Source of the DNA: CAZPXZ01 sp965221505
Lineage (GTDB): Bacteria > Pseudomonadota > Alphaproteobacteria > Rhodobacterales > CAZPXZ01
Assembly (NCBI GenBank): GCA_965221505.1
Contig: CBDCSI010000001.1
Span: 2,542,001-2,606,000 of the forward strand
Direction: 5' to 3'
Length of the DNA stretch: 64,000 nucleotides
Shown: positions 38,942 through 49,519 of the stretch, piece by piece
Numbering within the stretch: the first letter of the stretch is position 1
Layout: each line of letters starts with the position of its first letter
Position numbers and translations under genes: made by a program
The notes under the pieces: model-generated
What the model saw: the letters and a program-made list of their open reading frames with translations, nothing else
Told to the model about the DNA's origin: nothing
Database searches by the model: none

Positions 38942-39340
38942 TCAGAACACGCGGCAGAGCAGCTCGCCGCCGAGATTGTTCCGAACGGCGTCGGCGTCCG
39001 TCATGACGCCGCGCGACGTGGACATGATGGCGACGCCGAGACCGCCGCGGACCTGCGGAATCGAATCCGCCTTGGCGTACACCCGCCTTCCGGGCCGCGA
39101 AATGCGGGAAATCTCGCGAATCACGGGACGTCCGTCATGGTACTTGAGCTCGATCTCCACCTCCGGAAACCCGCCGTCTCCGTCGACGACCGAGAATCCG
39201 CGAATGTAGCCTTCGTCCCGCAGCGTCCCCAGCACCGCCAGCCGAAGCCGGGAGGAGGGGGAACGGGTCGTGGCGCGCCGCCGCATCTGCGCGTTGCGGA
39301 TGCGGGTGATCAGGTCGCCGACAGGGTCTCCGATGGGCAT
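38942..39340 (-). CDS. rpsH: 30S ribosomal protein S8
   Basis: The 132-residue protein begins MPIGDPVGDLITRIRNAQ and ends with GLGVAIMSTSRGVMTDADA and GGELLCRVF, the S8 signature. S8 is a primary 16S rRNA binder and in Escherichia coli represses the spc operon; whether that holds here is not visible. It starts 4 nt after rpsN. Confidence 0.97.
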   Translation of the reverse strand: MPIGDPVGDLITRIRNAQMRRRATTRSPSSRLRLAVLGTLRDEGYIRGFSVVDGDGGFPEVEIELKYHDGRPVIREISRISRPGRRVYAKADSIPQVRGGLGVAIMSTSRGVMTDADAVRNNLGGELLCRVF

Positions 39341-39344
39341 GGCG

Positions 39345-39650
39345 CTACCAGCTCGACTTGACGACGCCGGGCACGAGTCCGGCGGACGCGAGTTCCCGAA
39401 GCGCGATCCGCGACATCTGGAACTTCCGGTAATAGCCGCGCGGACGTCCGCTGACGCCGCACCGGTTCCGGAGCCTCGTCGGGGAACTGTTTCGCGGCAG
39501 CTTGGCCAGCTTCAGGCTGGCCTTGAACCGCTCTTCGATCGGGCGCGACCGGTCGTGCAGGACCGAGCGCAGCGCCTCCCGCCGCTCGGCGTATTTTTTC
39601 GCGAGCCGCTCACGCTTTTTCTGGATCTCAACGGCGCCGACTTTTGCCAT
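39345..39650 (-). CDS. rpsN: 30S ribosomal protein S14
   Basis: The 101-residue protein is the long, zinc-free S14 type: it lacks CxxC motifs and has the C-terminal RNRCGVSGRPRGYYRKFQ and SRIALRELA blocks. It lies in the 30S head and is 21 nt after rplE. Confidence 0.97.
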   Translation of the reverse strand: MAKVGAVEIQKKRERLAKKYAERREALRSVLHDRSRPIEERFKASLKLAKLPRNSSPTRLRNRCGVSGRPRGYYRKFQMSRIALRELASAGLVPGVVKSSW

Positions 39651-39671
39651 GCGTGTCCTCCTGTCGGTGAT

Positions 39672-40256
39672 TCAGTCCGTGAACGGGAAATTGAACCCGG
39701 CGAGCAGCGCCTTCGCTTCCCGGTCCGTCCGGGCGGTCGTCGCGATGGCGATGTCGAAGCCCTGGGAGCCGGTGCCGACGCGCTCCAGATCGATCTCCGG
39801 AAACACGGTGTGGTCCCGGATTCCGAGCGAAAAATTCCCCCGACCGTCGAGACTCCGGGCAGAGAACCCGCGAAAGTCCCGAATGCGGGGGAGCGCGATG
39901 GTCACCAGCCGGTCCAGGAACTCGTACATGCGGGCGCGCCGCAGGGTCACCATCACCCCGACCGGCTGCCCCGCCCGAAGCTTGAAGCTCGCGATGGCCC
40001 GCCTCGCATGGGTGACCACCGCCTGTTGTCCGGCGATGCGGGTCAGGTCTTCGCGTGCGGTCGCGGAGCGCTGCCCCCGATGGGCGTCGATGGCCTTGAA
40101 GTCGCCGGCGCTGCGGCCGACGCCCATGTTGAGCACCACCTTCTCCAGCTTCGGCACCATCATCGGATTGCCGTATTCGAATTGCCGCGTCAGGTCGGGA
40201 ACGATCCGCTCCCGGTAGAGGGCCTGCAGGCGCGGCACGTAGACGTCTTCAGTCAT
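39672..40256 (-). CDS. rplE: 50S ribosomal protein L5
   Basis: The 194-residue 5S rRNA-binding protein has PKLEKVVLNMGVGRS, ARRAIASFKLRAGQPVGV, TLRRARMYEFLDRL and RDFRGFSARSLDGRGNFSLG. The start at 40256 (MTEDVYVPRL) is preferred over a frame opening further upstream; it overlaps the rplX stop by 8 nt. Confidence 0.96.
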   Translation of the reverse strand: MTEDVYVPRLQALYRERIVPDLTRQFEYGNPMMVPKLEKVVLNMGVGRSAGDFKAIDAHRGQRSATAREDLTRIAGQQAVVTHARRAIASFKLRAGQPVGVMVTLRRARMYEFLDRLVTIALPRIRDFRGFSARSLDGRGNFSLGIRDHTVFPEIDLERVGTGSQGFDIAIATTARTDREAKALLAGFNFPFTD

Positions 40257-40578
40257 CGATCGGCTCTCCCGAACGCTTGGCGAACCGCACACGTCGGCGC
40301 TTGCCGTCCTCCGTCTCCTCGAACCGGAACCCGACGCGCGTCGCCACGTCGTCGCGGGGGTCGACCAGCGCCAGGTTCGAGAGGTGAATCGGCGCCGAGA
40401 AGCGGACGATCCCGGCCGGCCGGCCCGGCATCTCCTTCTCGTGCCGTACCCGCGTGTTGAGATTGGAGACCACCGCGCGACCCTCGCTGCGAAGGACCCG
40501 CTCGATCTCGCCCCGATAGCCCTTCGACGGCCCGGAAATGACGATCACCTGATCGCCCGTGCGCAACTTGGCCGCCAT
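40249..40578 (-). CDS. rplX: 50S ribosomal protein L24
   Basis: The 109-residue protein has the KOW motif (RTGDQVIVISGPSKGYRGEI) and the following SNLNTRVRHEK and GIVRFSAPIHLSNLALVDP segments. L24 initiates 50S assembly. The ATG at 40578 lies 2 nt after the rplN stop, which fixes the start; the frame runs open further upstream through rplN. Confidence 0.96.
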   Translation of the reverse strand: MAAKLRTGDQVIVISGPSKGYRGEIERVLRSEGRAVVSNLNTRVRHEKEMPGRPAGIVRFSAPIHLSNLALVDPRDDVATRVGFRFEETEDGKRRRVRFAKRSGEPIDD

Positions 40579-40580
40579 GG

Positions 40581-40949
40581 TCAGAGCACCTCCGGCGCCA
40601 GGGACACGATGCGCATCAGCTTGCGCGCCCGCAATTCGCGGACGACAGGCCCGAAGATGCGGGTCCCGATCGGCTCGAGGTTGTTGTTCAGGATCACCGC
40701 AGCGTTGCGGTCGAACCGGATCGACGTCCCGTCCGCCCGGCGAACCGGCTTTGCAGTGCGAACGATCACCGCCTTGCGCACGTCGCCCTTCCGCACCCGC
40801 CCGCGCGGGATCGCTTCCTTGACGGACACCACGATGACGTCGCCGACGCCGGCGAACCGCCGGCCGGACCCGCCCAGCACCTTGATGCACTGCACGCGGC
40901 GCGCGCCGGAGTTGTCCGCGACGTCTAGCTGGCTCTGCATCTGGATCAT
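40581..40949 (-). CDS. rplN: 50S ribosomal protein L14
   Basis: The 122-residue protein begins MIQMQSQLDVADNSGARRVQC and contains the KVLGGSGRRFAGVGDVIVVSV and NNNLEPIGTRIFGPV signatures, standard length. It lies on the 50S face that contacts 16S rRNA. It starts 15 nt after rpsQ. Confidence 0.98.
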   Translation of the reverse strand: MIQMQSQLDVADNSGARRVQCIKVLGGSGRRFAGVGDVIVVSVKEAIPRGRVRKGDVRKAVIVRTAKPVRRADGTSIRFDRNAAVILNNNLEPIGTRIFGPVVRELRARKLMRIVSLAPEVL

Positions 40950-40964
40950 GGCCGCAACCCTTTC

Positions 40965-41204
40965 CTACGCGGCGTCCGGGCCGAGAATCTCCCACCGCTT
41001 GGTGCGGGAGACCGGCGGACATTCGCGAATCCTGACGAGGTCGCCGGCCTTGGCGTCGCCCGCTCCGTCATGCACGTGATATTTCTTCGTCCGCCGCACG
41101 GTCTTCTTCTGCACCGGGTGCAGAAAACGGCGTTCGACGATCACCGTCACCGTCTTCTCGCACGCGGCGGAGACGACCCGGCCCTGCAATATTCGCTTCG
41201 GCAT
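40965..41204 (-). CDS. rpsQ: 30S ribosomal protein S17
   Basis: The 79-residue protein has the S17 motifs LQGRVVSAACEKTVTVIVER, KKYHVHDGAGDAKAGDLVRI and ECPPVSRTKRWEI. It is a primary 16S rRNA-binding protein. It is 10 nt after rpmC. Confidence 0.97.
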   Translation of the reverse strand: MPKRILQGRVVSAACEKTVTVIVERRFLHPVQKKTVRRTKKYHVHDGAGDAKAGDLVRIRECPPVSRTKRWEILGPDAA

Positions 41205-41214
41205 CCGCTCGTCC

Positions 41215-41415
41215 TCACTCAGTGCCTTCGCGGCGTCTCTCGCCCAGAATCGTCAGCGCCCGCGCGGCTTCGCGCCGCGCCGCGCGCATCCGGGCCGCGC
41301 CTTCCCGCTCGCCCTGCGCGAACCGGAAACGCAAATTCATCTGTTCCCGCTTCAGCCGAAGCACCTCGGCTTCGAGCTGCTCCTCGTTCAAGCGGCGCAT
41401 CTCGGCTACATTCAT
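41215..41415 (-). CDS. rpmC: 50S ribosomal protein L29
   Basis: The 66-residue protein is two helices with the L29 core LKREQMNLRFRFAQGE, near the tunnel exit where SRP and trigger factor dock. It lies 10 nt from both rplP and rpsQ. Confidence 0.95.
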   Translation of the reverse strand: MNVAEMRRLNEEQLEAEVLRLKREQMNLRFRFAQGEREGAARMRAARREAARALTILGERRREGTE

Positions 41416-41425
41416 GGTCCTGGTC

Positions 41426-41836
41426 CTACTCGATCCGCTCGATGACCCGGCAGCGCACCGACAGCTTCATCGAAGCCTTGCGGAGCGCTTCCTTCGCCAG
41501 CGGCCCGGGCACGCCGTCGACCTCGAACATCACCCGGCCGGGCTTTACTCTCGCGGCCCAGAATTCCGGCGAGCCTTTGCCCTTGCCCATGCGAACTTCC
41601 GTCGGCTTCTTCGAGACCGGCACGTCGGGAAAGATCCGGATCCACACGCGGCCCTGCCGCTTGAGATGGTGGTTGATCGCCCGCCGCGCAGCCTCGATCT
41701 GCCGGGAGGTGATCCGGTCCGGATCCACCGCCTTCAGGCCGTAGGCGCCGAAGTTGAGCGTCGTGCCGCCCTTGGCGACGCCGCGGATGCGGCCCTTGTG
41801 CATCTTGCGATGCTTCGACTTGGTCGGAAACAGCAT
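41426..41836 (-). CDS. rplP: 50S ribosomal protein L16
   Basis: The 136-residue protein begins MLFPTKSKHRKMHKGRIRG and has VWIRIFPDVPVSKKPTEVRM and GKGKGSPEFWAARVKPG, the L16 signature near the tRNA A-site. Length is standard. It starts 10 nt after rpsC. Confidence 0.97.
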   Translation of the reverse strand: MLFPTKSKHRKMHKGRIRGVAKGGTTLNFGAYGLKAVDPDRITSRQIEAARRAINHHLKRQGRVWIRIFPDVPVSKKPTEVRMGKGKGSPEFWAARVKPGRVMFEVDGVPGPLAKEALRKASMKLSVRCRVIERIE

Positions 41837-41846
41837 GGTTCAGGCC

Positions 41847-42575
41847 TCAGTTTCGTCCCAGACGGCGCTCGCCGAACTCGTTGATCCGGCGATCCCGCGC
41901 GCTCGGGTCGTGCTCCATGACTTCGCCCTTGAAGATCCACACCTTGACGCCGCAGACGCCGTAGGCGGTTCGGGCCGCCCCGGCGGCGTAGTCGATGTCC
42001 GCCCGCAGCGTATGCAACGGCACCCGCCCCTCGCGGTGCCACTCGACTCGCGCGATCTCGGCGCCGCCGAGCCGCCCGGCCACGGTAACCCGGATGCCGT
42101 CGACGCCCATGCGCATCGCGTTCTGCACCGCGCGGCGCATCGCCCGACGGAAAGATGCCCGGCCTTCCAGCTGCTGGACGACGTTATCCGCGACCAGCCG
42201 CGCGTCCGCTTCCGGACGCCGCACCTCCACCAGGTCGAGATGCGTCTCGGCCCGCGTCACCTTCGCCAGCTTTCGGCGCAGGCGTTCGATGTTTTCGCCG
42301 CCGTGCCCGATGATGATGCCGGGCCTGGCCGTGTGGATGACGACCCGGCACTTGCGGTGCGGACGTTCGATCACGATTCGGGAGATTCCCGCGTCCCGCA
42401 CCCCCCCGCGGCGCCCGCCGCGGGAATCGCTCTTCAGATGCTGCAGCACCATCCGCCGAATCTGAAGGTCCTCGTGCAGCAGCGGGCCGTATTCCCGGCC
42501 GTTCGCGTACCAGCGCGACTCCCAAGTGCGGTTGATGCCGAGCCGAAGCCCGATCGGATTGACCTTCTGCCCCAT
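41847..42575 (-). CDS. rpsC: 30S ribosomal protein S3
   Basis: The 242-residue protein begins MGQKVNPIGLRLGINRTW, has the KH-domain IIIGHGGENIERL (GxxG loop GHGG) and the C-terminal S3 domain with RTAYGVCGVKVWIFKGE. S3 lines the mRNA entry tunnel. Its ATG shares one base with the rplV stop (TGATG), so translation is probably coupled; the frame open further upstream is a shadow of rplV. Confidence 0.97.
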   Translation of the reverse strand: MGQKVNPIGLRLGINRTWESRWYANGREYGPLLHEDLQIRRMVLQHLKSDSRGGRRGGVRDAGISRIVIERPHRKCRVVIHTARPGIIIGHGGENIERLRRKLAKVTRAETHLDLVEVRRPEADARLVADNVVQQLEGRASFRRAMRRAVQNAMRMGVDGIRVTVAGRLGGAEIARVEWHREGRVPLHTLRADIDYAAGAARTAYGVCGVKVWIFKGEVMEHDPSARDRRINEFGERRLGRN

Positions 42576-42937
42576 CAGCCGTCCTCCGCCTCTCGCAGCG
42601 TAATGGTGATCTGGCTGAACGGCTTGAGCAGGCGTCCGAAGCGCCCCCGCGCCCGAGGCACTCCGCGTTTCATCACCAGGTTCTTTCCGACCCACGCCTC
42701 GTCGACGACCAGCCGGTCGATGTCCGCGTCATGGTTGTTTTCCGCGTTGGCGACGGCCGAATCGAGCACCTGGCGGACGACGCGCGCCACGCGGCGCCGG
42801 GAGCCGAACAACCGCGCGTCCGCCTCGTCGACGGTGCAACCCCGGATCTGCCGCGCGACCTCGTTGAGCTTCTGCGGACTGGTGCGAATCATGCGCCCCG
42901 TGGCCCGCGCTACCGGTGCGCTCCTCTGCTCCGTCAT
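42575..42937 (-). CDS. rplV: 50S ribosomal protein L22
   Basis: The 120-residue protein has GRMIRTSPQKLNEVARQIRG and the C-terminal GRFGRLLKPFSQITITLRE of L22, which lines the exit tunnel. The start at 42937 (MTEQRSAPVA) lies 4 nt after rpsS; a longer frame would overlap rpsS and is not used. Confidence 0.95.
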   Translation of the reverse strand: MTEQRSAPVARATGRMIRTSPQKLNEVARQIRGCTVDEADARLFGSRRRVARVVRQVLDSAVANAENNHDADIDRLVVDEAWVGKNLVMKRGVPRARGRFGRLLKPFSQITITLREAEDG

Positions 42938-42941
42938 CGGA

Positions 42942-43220
42942 TTATCTCCGGTTTGCCTTGCGGTCGCCGGCATGGGACGTAAAGGTTCGGGTCGGCGCGA
43001 ATTCGCCGAATTTGTGGCCGATCATCTCCTCGGTCACGGAGACGGGCACGTGCTTGCGCCCGTTATGCACGCCGAAGGTCAGGCCCACGAATTGCGGAAG
43101 GATCGTGGAGCGGCGCGACCAGATCGGGATGACCGCCCGGTTCCCGGTGGCGTGCGCCCGCTCGGCCTTCTGCAATACGTACGAGTCCACGAAGGGACCC
43201 TTCCACACGGATCTCGCCAT
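42942..43220 (-). CDS. rpsS: 30S ribosomal protein S19
   Basis: The 92-residue protein begins MARSVWKGPFVDSYVLQKA and has IWSRRSTILPQFVGLTFGVH and MIGHKFGEFAPTRTF. S19 pairs with S13 in the 30S head. It is 15 nt after rplB. Confidence 0.98.
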   Translation of the reverse strand: MARSVWKGPFVDSYVLQKAERAHATGNRAVIPIWSRRSTILPQFVGLTFGVHNGRKHVPVSVTEEMIGHKFGEFAPTRTFTSHAGDRKANRR

Positions 43221-43235
43221 GCCGACCTCCCCGTA

Positions 43236-44078
43236 TCAGCGACGCCGCCGGCGACGCAGGTGCCGGCTCCGGATGATGAGCTTGTCCGACGGCTTGCTCT
43301 TTCGCGTCCGCCGGCCCTTGGTGGGCTTGCCCCATGGGGTGACCGGGTGCCGACCGCCGGAGCTGCGCCCCTCGCCGCCGCCATGCGGATGATCGACGGG
43401 ATTCATCGCGACGCCACGCACCTCCGGGCGCTGGCCCATGTGCCGCGCGCGTCCGGCCTTGCCGAGCTTGCGGTTGGCGTTGTCGGGATTGGACACGGCG
43501 CCCACCGTCGCCCGGCACTCCTGACGGACCGCCCGCATCTCGCCGGAGGTCAGACGGAGCTGCGCGTAGCCTCCGTCGCGGCCGACATACTGCGCGTAGG
43601 TCCCGCCGGCGCGCGCCAGCTTGCCGCCGGCGCCCGCTTTCAGTTCGACGCAGTGCACGATGGTTCCGACCGGCATGTTGCGAAGCGGAAGACTGTTGCC
43701 CGGCTTGATGTCGACCGCATCCCCGGACACCACCGCGTCGCCCACCTTGACGCGCTGCGGCGCGAGGATATAGGAGAGATCTCCGTTGCCGTACCGGATC
43801 AGCGCGATGAACGCGGTGCGTCCGGGATCGTATTCGATCCGGACCACGGTCGCCGGATCGTCCAGCCGGTTGCGGCGAAAATCCACCTTCCGGTACAGCC
43901 GCTTGGCGCCGCCTCCGCGCCGGCGCGCAGTGATCCGCCCGGCGTTGTTGCGCCCGCCCTTGCCGCGCAGGCCCTCGGTCAGGCTCTTTACCGGCCGACC
44001 GGACCACAGGTCCGAACGGTCGACGAACACCACGCCGCGTCGACTCGACGTCGTCGGTTTGCTCTTTCGAAGCGCCAT
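43236..44078 (-). CDS. rplB: 50S ribosomal protein L2
   Basis: The 280-residue protein is close to the peptidyl-transferase centre. It has GRNNAGRITARRRGGGAKR, LPLRNMPVGTIVHCVEL, the catalytically implicated AMNPVDHPHGGGEGRSSGG region and the basic tail. Length is close to the usual 273-280. It is 10 nt after rplW. Confidence 0.98.
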   Translation of the reverse strand: MALRKSKPTTSSRRGVVFVDRSDLWSGRPVKSLTEGLRGKGGRNNAGRITARRRGGGAKRLYRKVDFRRNRLDDPATVVRIEYDPGRTAFIALIRYGNGDLSYILAPQRVKVGDAVVSGDAVDIKPGNSLPLRNMPVGTIVHCVELKAGAGGKLARAGGTYAQYVGRDGGYAQLRLTSGEMRAVRQECRATVGAVSNPDNANRKLGKAGRARHMGQRPEVRGVAMNPVDHPHGGGEGRSSGGRHPVTPWGKPTKGRRTRKSKPSDKLIIRSRHLRRRRRR

Positions 44079-44088
44079 CGTCCCTACC

Positions 44089-44388
44089 TCACCCCGCTCC
44101 GGCGTAGAAGTCGATCGAATGCCCTTCGGCCAACCTGACGACGGCGTGCTTGCGGTCTCTCCGGCGCCCCGGACGGCCGCGGAACCGGACTCTCTTGCCC
44201 TTTCGGATATGCGTGTTCACGCTCACGACCTTGACGCCGAACAGCGCCTCGACCGCCTCGCGGATCTCGGCCTTGTCGGAGTCCATCGCGACTTCGAACA
44301 TCAACGAATTGTTCTCGGACAGCTGGGTCGACTTTTCGGAGACGACCGGCTTGCGGAGGACGTCGCAGTGACGGGTAGTCGCGTTCAT
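44089..44388 (-). CDS. rplW: 50S ribosomal protein L23
   Basis: The 99-residue protein begins MNATTRHCDVLRKPVVSEKS and has FEVAMDSDKAEIREAVEALF and VVSVNTHIRKGKRVRFRGR. L23 is the main docking site for trigger factor and SRP at the exit tunnel. The ATG overlaps the rplD stop (ATGA). Confidence 0.97.
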   Translation of the reverse strand: MNATTRHCDVLRKPVVSEKSTQLSENNSLMFEVAMDSDKAEIREAVEALFGVKVVSVNTHIRKGKRVRFRGRPGRRRDRKHAVVRLAEGHSIDFYAGAG

Positions 44389-45011
44389 GTCAGTCGTGCC
44401 TCGAGATCGGCGACCGCCTCCCGGGTCAGCACCAGGCGACCGCGCCGGAGAATGTCGTAGACGTTGGCGCCGACGCTCGGCAACACGTCCAGCCGGGCGA
44501 AGTTGCGCGCCGCGCGCCTGAAGTTGCCGTCGATCTCGGCGCCGCCGATCACCAGCGTCCCCCTGGCCCCCGGCGCCACGGCGCTGTCGCGGAGAAGCCG
44601 CGAGCGGCCCTCCTCGAGGTTCAGGTCCTCGATCACGACCAGCTCGCCGCCCTGCGCCTTGGCCGACAGCGCCATGCGCAGTCCGAGCCGGCGAACGCGT
44701 TTGGGCAGGTCGATCGCGTGCGAGCGCGGCTTCGGTCCGTGCGCCATTGCGCCGTGCCGAAAGATCCCGGTCGAGCGCGCTCCGTGCCGTGCGCTGCCGG
44801 TGCGCTTTTGCGGGACGACCTTGCGCTTCGAGTAGGAAACCTCGCCGCGGGATTGGGTGGAGTGGGAGCCGGACCTGCGCTTGGCGAGTTGCCACCGCAC
44901 CACGCGCTGCAGGACGTCCGGCCGGACTTCCACACCGAACACGCGGTCGTCGAGCTCCAGCTCGCCCGTTTCGCCCGCGCTGGAGCGCAGGCTCTCGACC
45001 CTGGCTTGCAT
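44385..45011 (-). CDS. rplD: 50S ribosomal protein L4
   Basis: The 208-residue protein has the L4 tunnel-loop region (KRRSGSHSTQSRGEVSYSKR, then KRTGSARHGARS) and the C-terminal LVIEDLNLEEGRSRLL-type region. In Escherichia coli L4 represses the S10 operon; no leader structure was identified here. It starts 20 nt after rplC; the longer upstream frame overlaps rplC and is not used. Confidence 0.96.
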   Translation of the reverse strand: MQARVESLRSSAGETGELELDDRVFGVEVRPDVLQRVVRWQLAKRRSGSHSTQSRGEVSYSKRKVVPQKRTGSARHGARSTGIFRHGAMAHGPKPRSHAIDLPKRVRRLGLRMALSAKAQGGELVVIEDLNLEEGRSRLLRDSAVAPGARGTLVIGGAEIDGNFRRAARNFARLDVLPSVGANVYDILRRGRLVLTREAVADLEARLT

Positions 45012-45031
45012 GACCGTCCTCTCCTCCGGGC

Positions 45032-45805
45032 CTAGCCTTCGCCGCCGTCCGCCGCGGTCGGCCCGTCGCCGCCGTCCGGCGCCGGAGCGTCGTTCGCGCC
45101 CGGGCCCTCGTCCCCGGCTGCGGTCGCCGGAGGCGCGACTTGGGCCGGCGGGAAGGCGGGCAGATCCGGGGCCGGCTTCTTGATCGCGTCGCGAACCTCG
45201 ACCCAGCCGCCGGACGCGCCGGGAACGGCGCCCTTGACCATGAGGATGCCCCGCTCGGGATCGCTGCGGACGACTTCCAGATTCTGCACGGTGGCGCGCG
45301 CGCCGCCGTATTGGCCGGCCATCTTCTTGCCCTTGAACACGCGACCGGGATCCTGGCACTGTCCGGTGGATCCGTGCGAGCGGTGCGCCACCGAGACGCC
45401 GTGCGACGCTCGGAGTCCGGCGAAACCGTGGCGCTTCATCGCGCCGGCGAATCCCTTTCCGATCGTCGTCCCGGACACGTCGACGAATTGTCCCGCGCCG
45501 AAATGCGCCGCGGTGATCTTCGCGCCGACCGGCGCCAGATTCCCCGCTTCCACCCGGAACTCCGCCAGCGCCCGTTTCGGCGCGACGCCGGCCTTGGCGA
45601 AATGACCCCGCATCCCCTTCGACGTGCGCTTCGCCCGCGCCGCGCCGGCGCCGAGCTGAACCGCCGCATACCCGTCGGACTCCGGCTCGCGCCGGGCCAC
45701 GACTTCGACGTCGTCCATGCGCAGCACCGTGACCGGCACCGCGCGGCCGCCGTCGTCGTACACCCGGGTCATCCCGAGCTTCTGCGCAAGCGTTCCCGTT
45801 CGCAT
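45032..45805 (-). CDS. rplC: 50S ribosomal protein L3 with acidic C-terminal tail
   Basis: The L3 core (about residues 1-208) has MRTGTLAQKLGMTRVYDDG, the GSTGQCQDPGRVFKGKKMAG segment that carries the Gln methylated by PrmB in other bacteria, and YGGARATVQNLEVV. The last about 49 residues are Pro/Ala/Gly/Asp-rich and low complexity. Tails of this kind occur in alphaproteobacterial L3, but this one is notable beside the L15 extension. It is 10 nt after rpsJ. Confidence 0.96.
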   Translation of the reverse strand: MRTGTLAQKLGMTRVYDDGGRAVPVTVLRMDDVEVVARREPESDGYAAVQLGAGAARAKRTSKGMRGHFAKAGVAPKRALAEFRVEAGNLAPVGAKITAAHFGAGQFVDVSGTTIGKGFAGAMKRHGFAGLRASHGVSVAHRSHGSTGQCQDPGRVFKGKKMAGQYGGARATVQNLEVVRSDPERGILMVKGAVPGASGGWVEVRDAIKKPAPDLPAFPPAQVAPPATAAGDEGPGANDAPAPDGGDGPTAADGGEG

Positions 45806-45815
45806 CAGCCGAGCC

Positions 45816-46127
45816 TCACGTCTTGATTTCCACGTCGACGCCCGCCGCGAGATCGAGACGCATCAGCGCGTCGACGGTCTGCGGAGACGGGTCGATGATG
45901 TCCAGAAGCCGCTTGTGGGTCCGGATCTCGAACTGCTCGCGCCCTTTCTTGTGGACATGGGGTCCGCGAAGCACGGTGAACTTCTCGATCCGGGTCGGCA
46001 GCGGAATCGGCCCGCGGACGATCGCGCCCGTACGACGGGCCGTTTCCAGAATCTCGTGCGTCGACGCGTCCAGGACCCGATGGTCATAGGCCTTCAGGCG
46101 AATACGGATGTTCTGTTGTGCCTGCAT
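45816..46127 (-). CDS. rpsJ: 30S ribosomal protein S10 (NusE)
   Basis: The 103-residue protein has IRIRLKAYDHRVLDASTHEI, GPIPLPTRIEKFTVLRGPHV and EQFEIRTHKRLLDI. S10 also acts as NusE in transcription antitermination. It opens the S10 operon here, 28 nt downstream of tuf. Confidence 0.98.
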   Translation of the reverse strand: MQAQQNIRIRLKAYDHRVLDASTHEILETARRTGAIVRGPIPLPTRIEKFTVLRGPHVHKKGREQFEIRTHKRLLDIIDPSPQTVDALMRLDLAAGVDVEIKT

Positions 46128-46155
46128 GGCGTTCGCTCCCGTCGGGCGTCCCGGA

Positions 46156-47346
46156 CTACTCGAGGATCTTCGTGACCACCCCGGCGCCGACCGTGCGTCC
46201 GCCTTCGCGAATCGCGAAGCGCAGCTGCTCTTCCATGGCGATCGGGCTGATCAATTCGACGTTCATCTTCACGTTGTCGCCCGGCATGACCATTTCCGTG
46301 TCTTCGGGCAGCGTGATCGATCCGGTCACGTCCGTGGTGCGGAAGTAGAACTGCGGCCGGTAGTTCTTGAAGAACGGCGTATGGCGTCCGCCTTCGTCCT
46401 TGGTGAGGATGTAGGCCTCGGCCTCGAACTTCGTGTGCGGCATGACCGTCTTGGGCTTCACGATCACCTGGCCGCGTTCGATCCCGTCCTTCGGCACGCC
46501 GCGCAACAGCAGGCCGACGTTGTCTCCGGCCTCGCCCCGGTCGAGCAGCTTGCGGAACATCTCGACGCCGGTCACGGTGGTCTTTGAGGTGTCGCGAATG
46601 CCGACCATCTCGACCTCTTCGCCGACCTTGATCAGTCCGCGCTCGATGCGGCCGGTCGCGACCGTTCCGCGGCCCGAGATCGAGAACACGTCCTCGACCG
46701 GCATCAGGAACGGCTGATCGATGGGACGCTCGGGAATCGGAATGTAGTCGTCGACCGCCTGCATCAGCTCGAGGACGGAGTCCTTGCCGATGCTCTCGTC
46801 GCCGTTCTCGATCACGGCCAGCGCCGAGCCCTTGATCACCGGGATGTCGTCGCCCGGGAACTCGTACTCGCTGAGCAGCTCCCGCACTTCCATCTCGACC
46901 AGCTCGATGAGTTCCTCGTCGTCCACCTGGTCCACCTTGTTCAGGTAGACGACCAGCGCCGGCACGCCGACCTGGCGGGCGAGCAGGATGTGCTCCCGCG
47001 TCTGCGGCATGGGGCCGTCGGCGGCGCTGACCACCAGGATGGCGCCGTCCATCTGCGCGGCGCCCGTGATCATGTTCTTCACGTAGTCCGCGTGCCCCGG
47101 GCAGTCGACGTGGGCGTAGTGACGGTTGTCCGTCTCGTACTCCACATGCGCCGTGGCGATGGTGATGCCGCGCGCCTTTTCCTCCGGCGCGTTGTCGATG
47201 GAGTCGTAGGCGCGAACCGACGCCTGACCCTTCTCCGCCAGCACGATCGTGATTGCGGCGGTCAGCGTAGTCTTGCCGTGGTCGACATGGCCGATCGTGC
47301 CGACGTTCACGTGCGGCTTGGTGCGATCGAATTTCTCCTTTGCCAT
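46156..47346 (-). CDS. tuf: Elongation factor Tu
   Basis: The 396-residue GTPase delivers aminoacyl-tRNA. G1 is GHVDHGKT, G3 VDCPGHADYVKNM, G4 NKVD and G5 GSALAV. The beta-barrel domains 2 and 3 follow with GRGTVATGRIERG and the C-terminal REGGRTVGAGVVTKILE. The 61-nt gap after fusA includes a CGCGGT/ACCGCG inverted repeat at 47369-47384. It is the only tuf copy in the window. Confidence 0.98.
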   Translation of the reverse strand: MAKEKFDRTKPHVNVGTIGHVDHGKTTLTAAITIVLAEKGQASVRAYDSIDNAPEEKARGITIATAHVEYETDNRHYAHVDCPGHADYVKNMITGAAQMDGAILVVSAADGPMPQTREHILLARQVGVPALVVYLNKVDQVDDEELIELVEMEVRELLSEYEFPGDDIPVIKGSALAVIENGDESIGKDSVLELMQAVDDYIPIPERPIDQPFLMPVEDVFSISGRGTVATGRIERGLIKVGEEVEMVGIRDTSKTTVTGVEMFRKLLDRGEAGDNVGLLLRGVPKDGIERGQVIVKPKTVMPHTKFEAEAYILTKDEGGRHTPFFKNYRPQFYFRTTDVTGSITLPEDTEMVMPGDNVKMNVELISPIAMEEQLRFAIREGGRTVGAGVVTKILE

Positions 47347-47407
47347 TGCCCTCTGTCTCCCGTCTCTCCGCGGTTCAGACCGCGCTGCCCTTGCGCTTCA
47401 GCCCTTG

Positions 47408-49501
<2,094 letters not shown>

Positions 49502-49519
49502 GTCGAAACGCTCCCGAAC

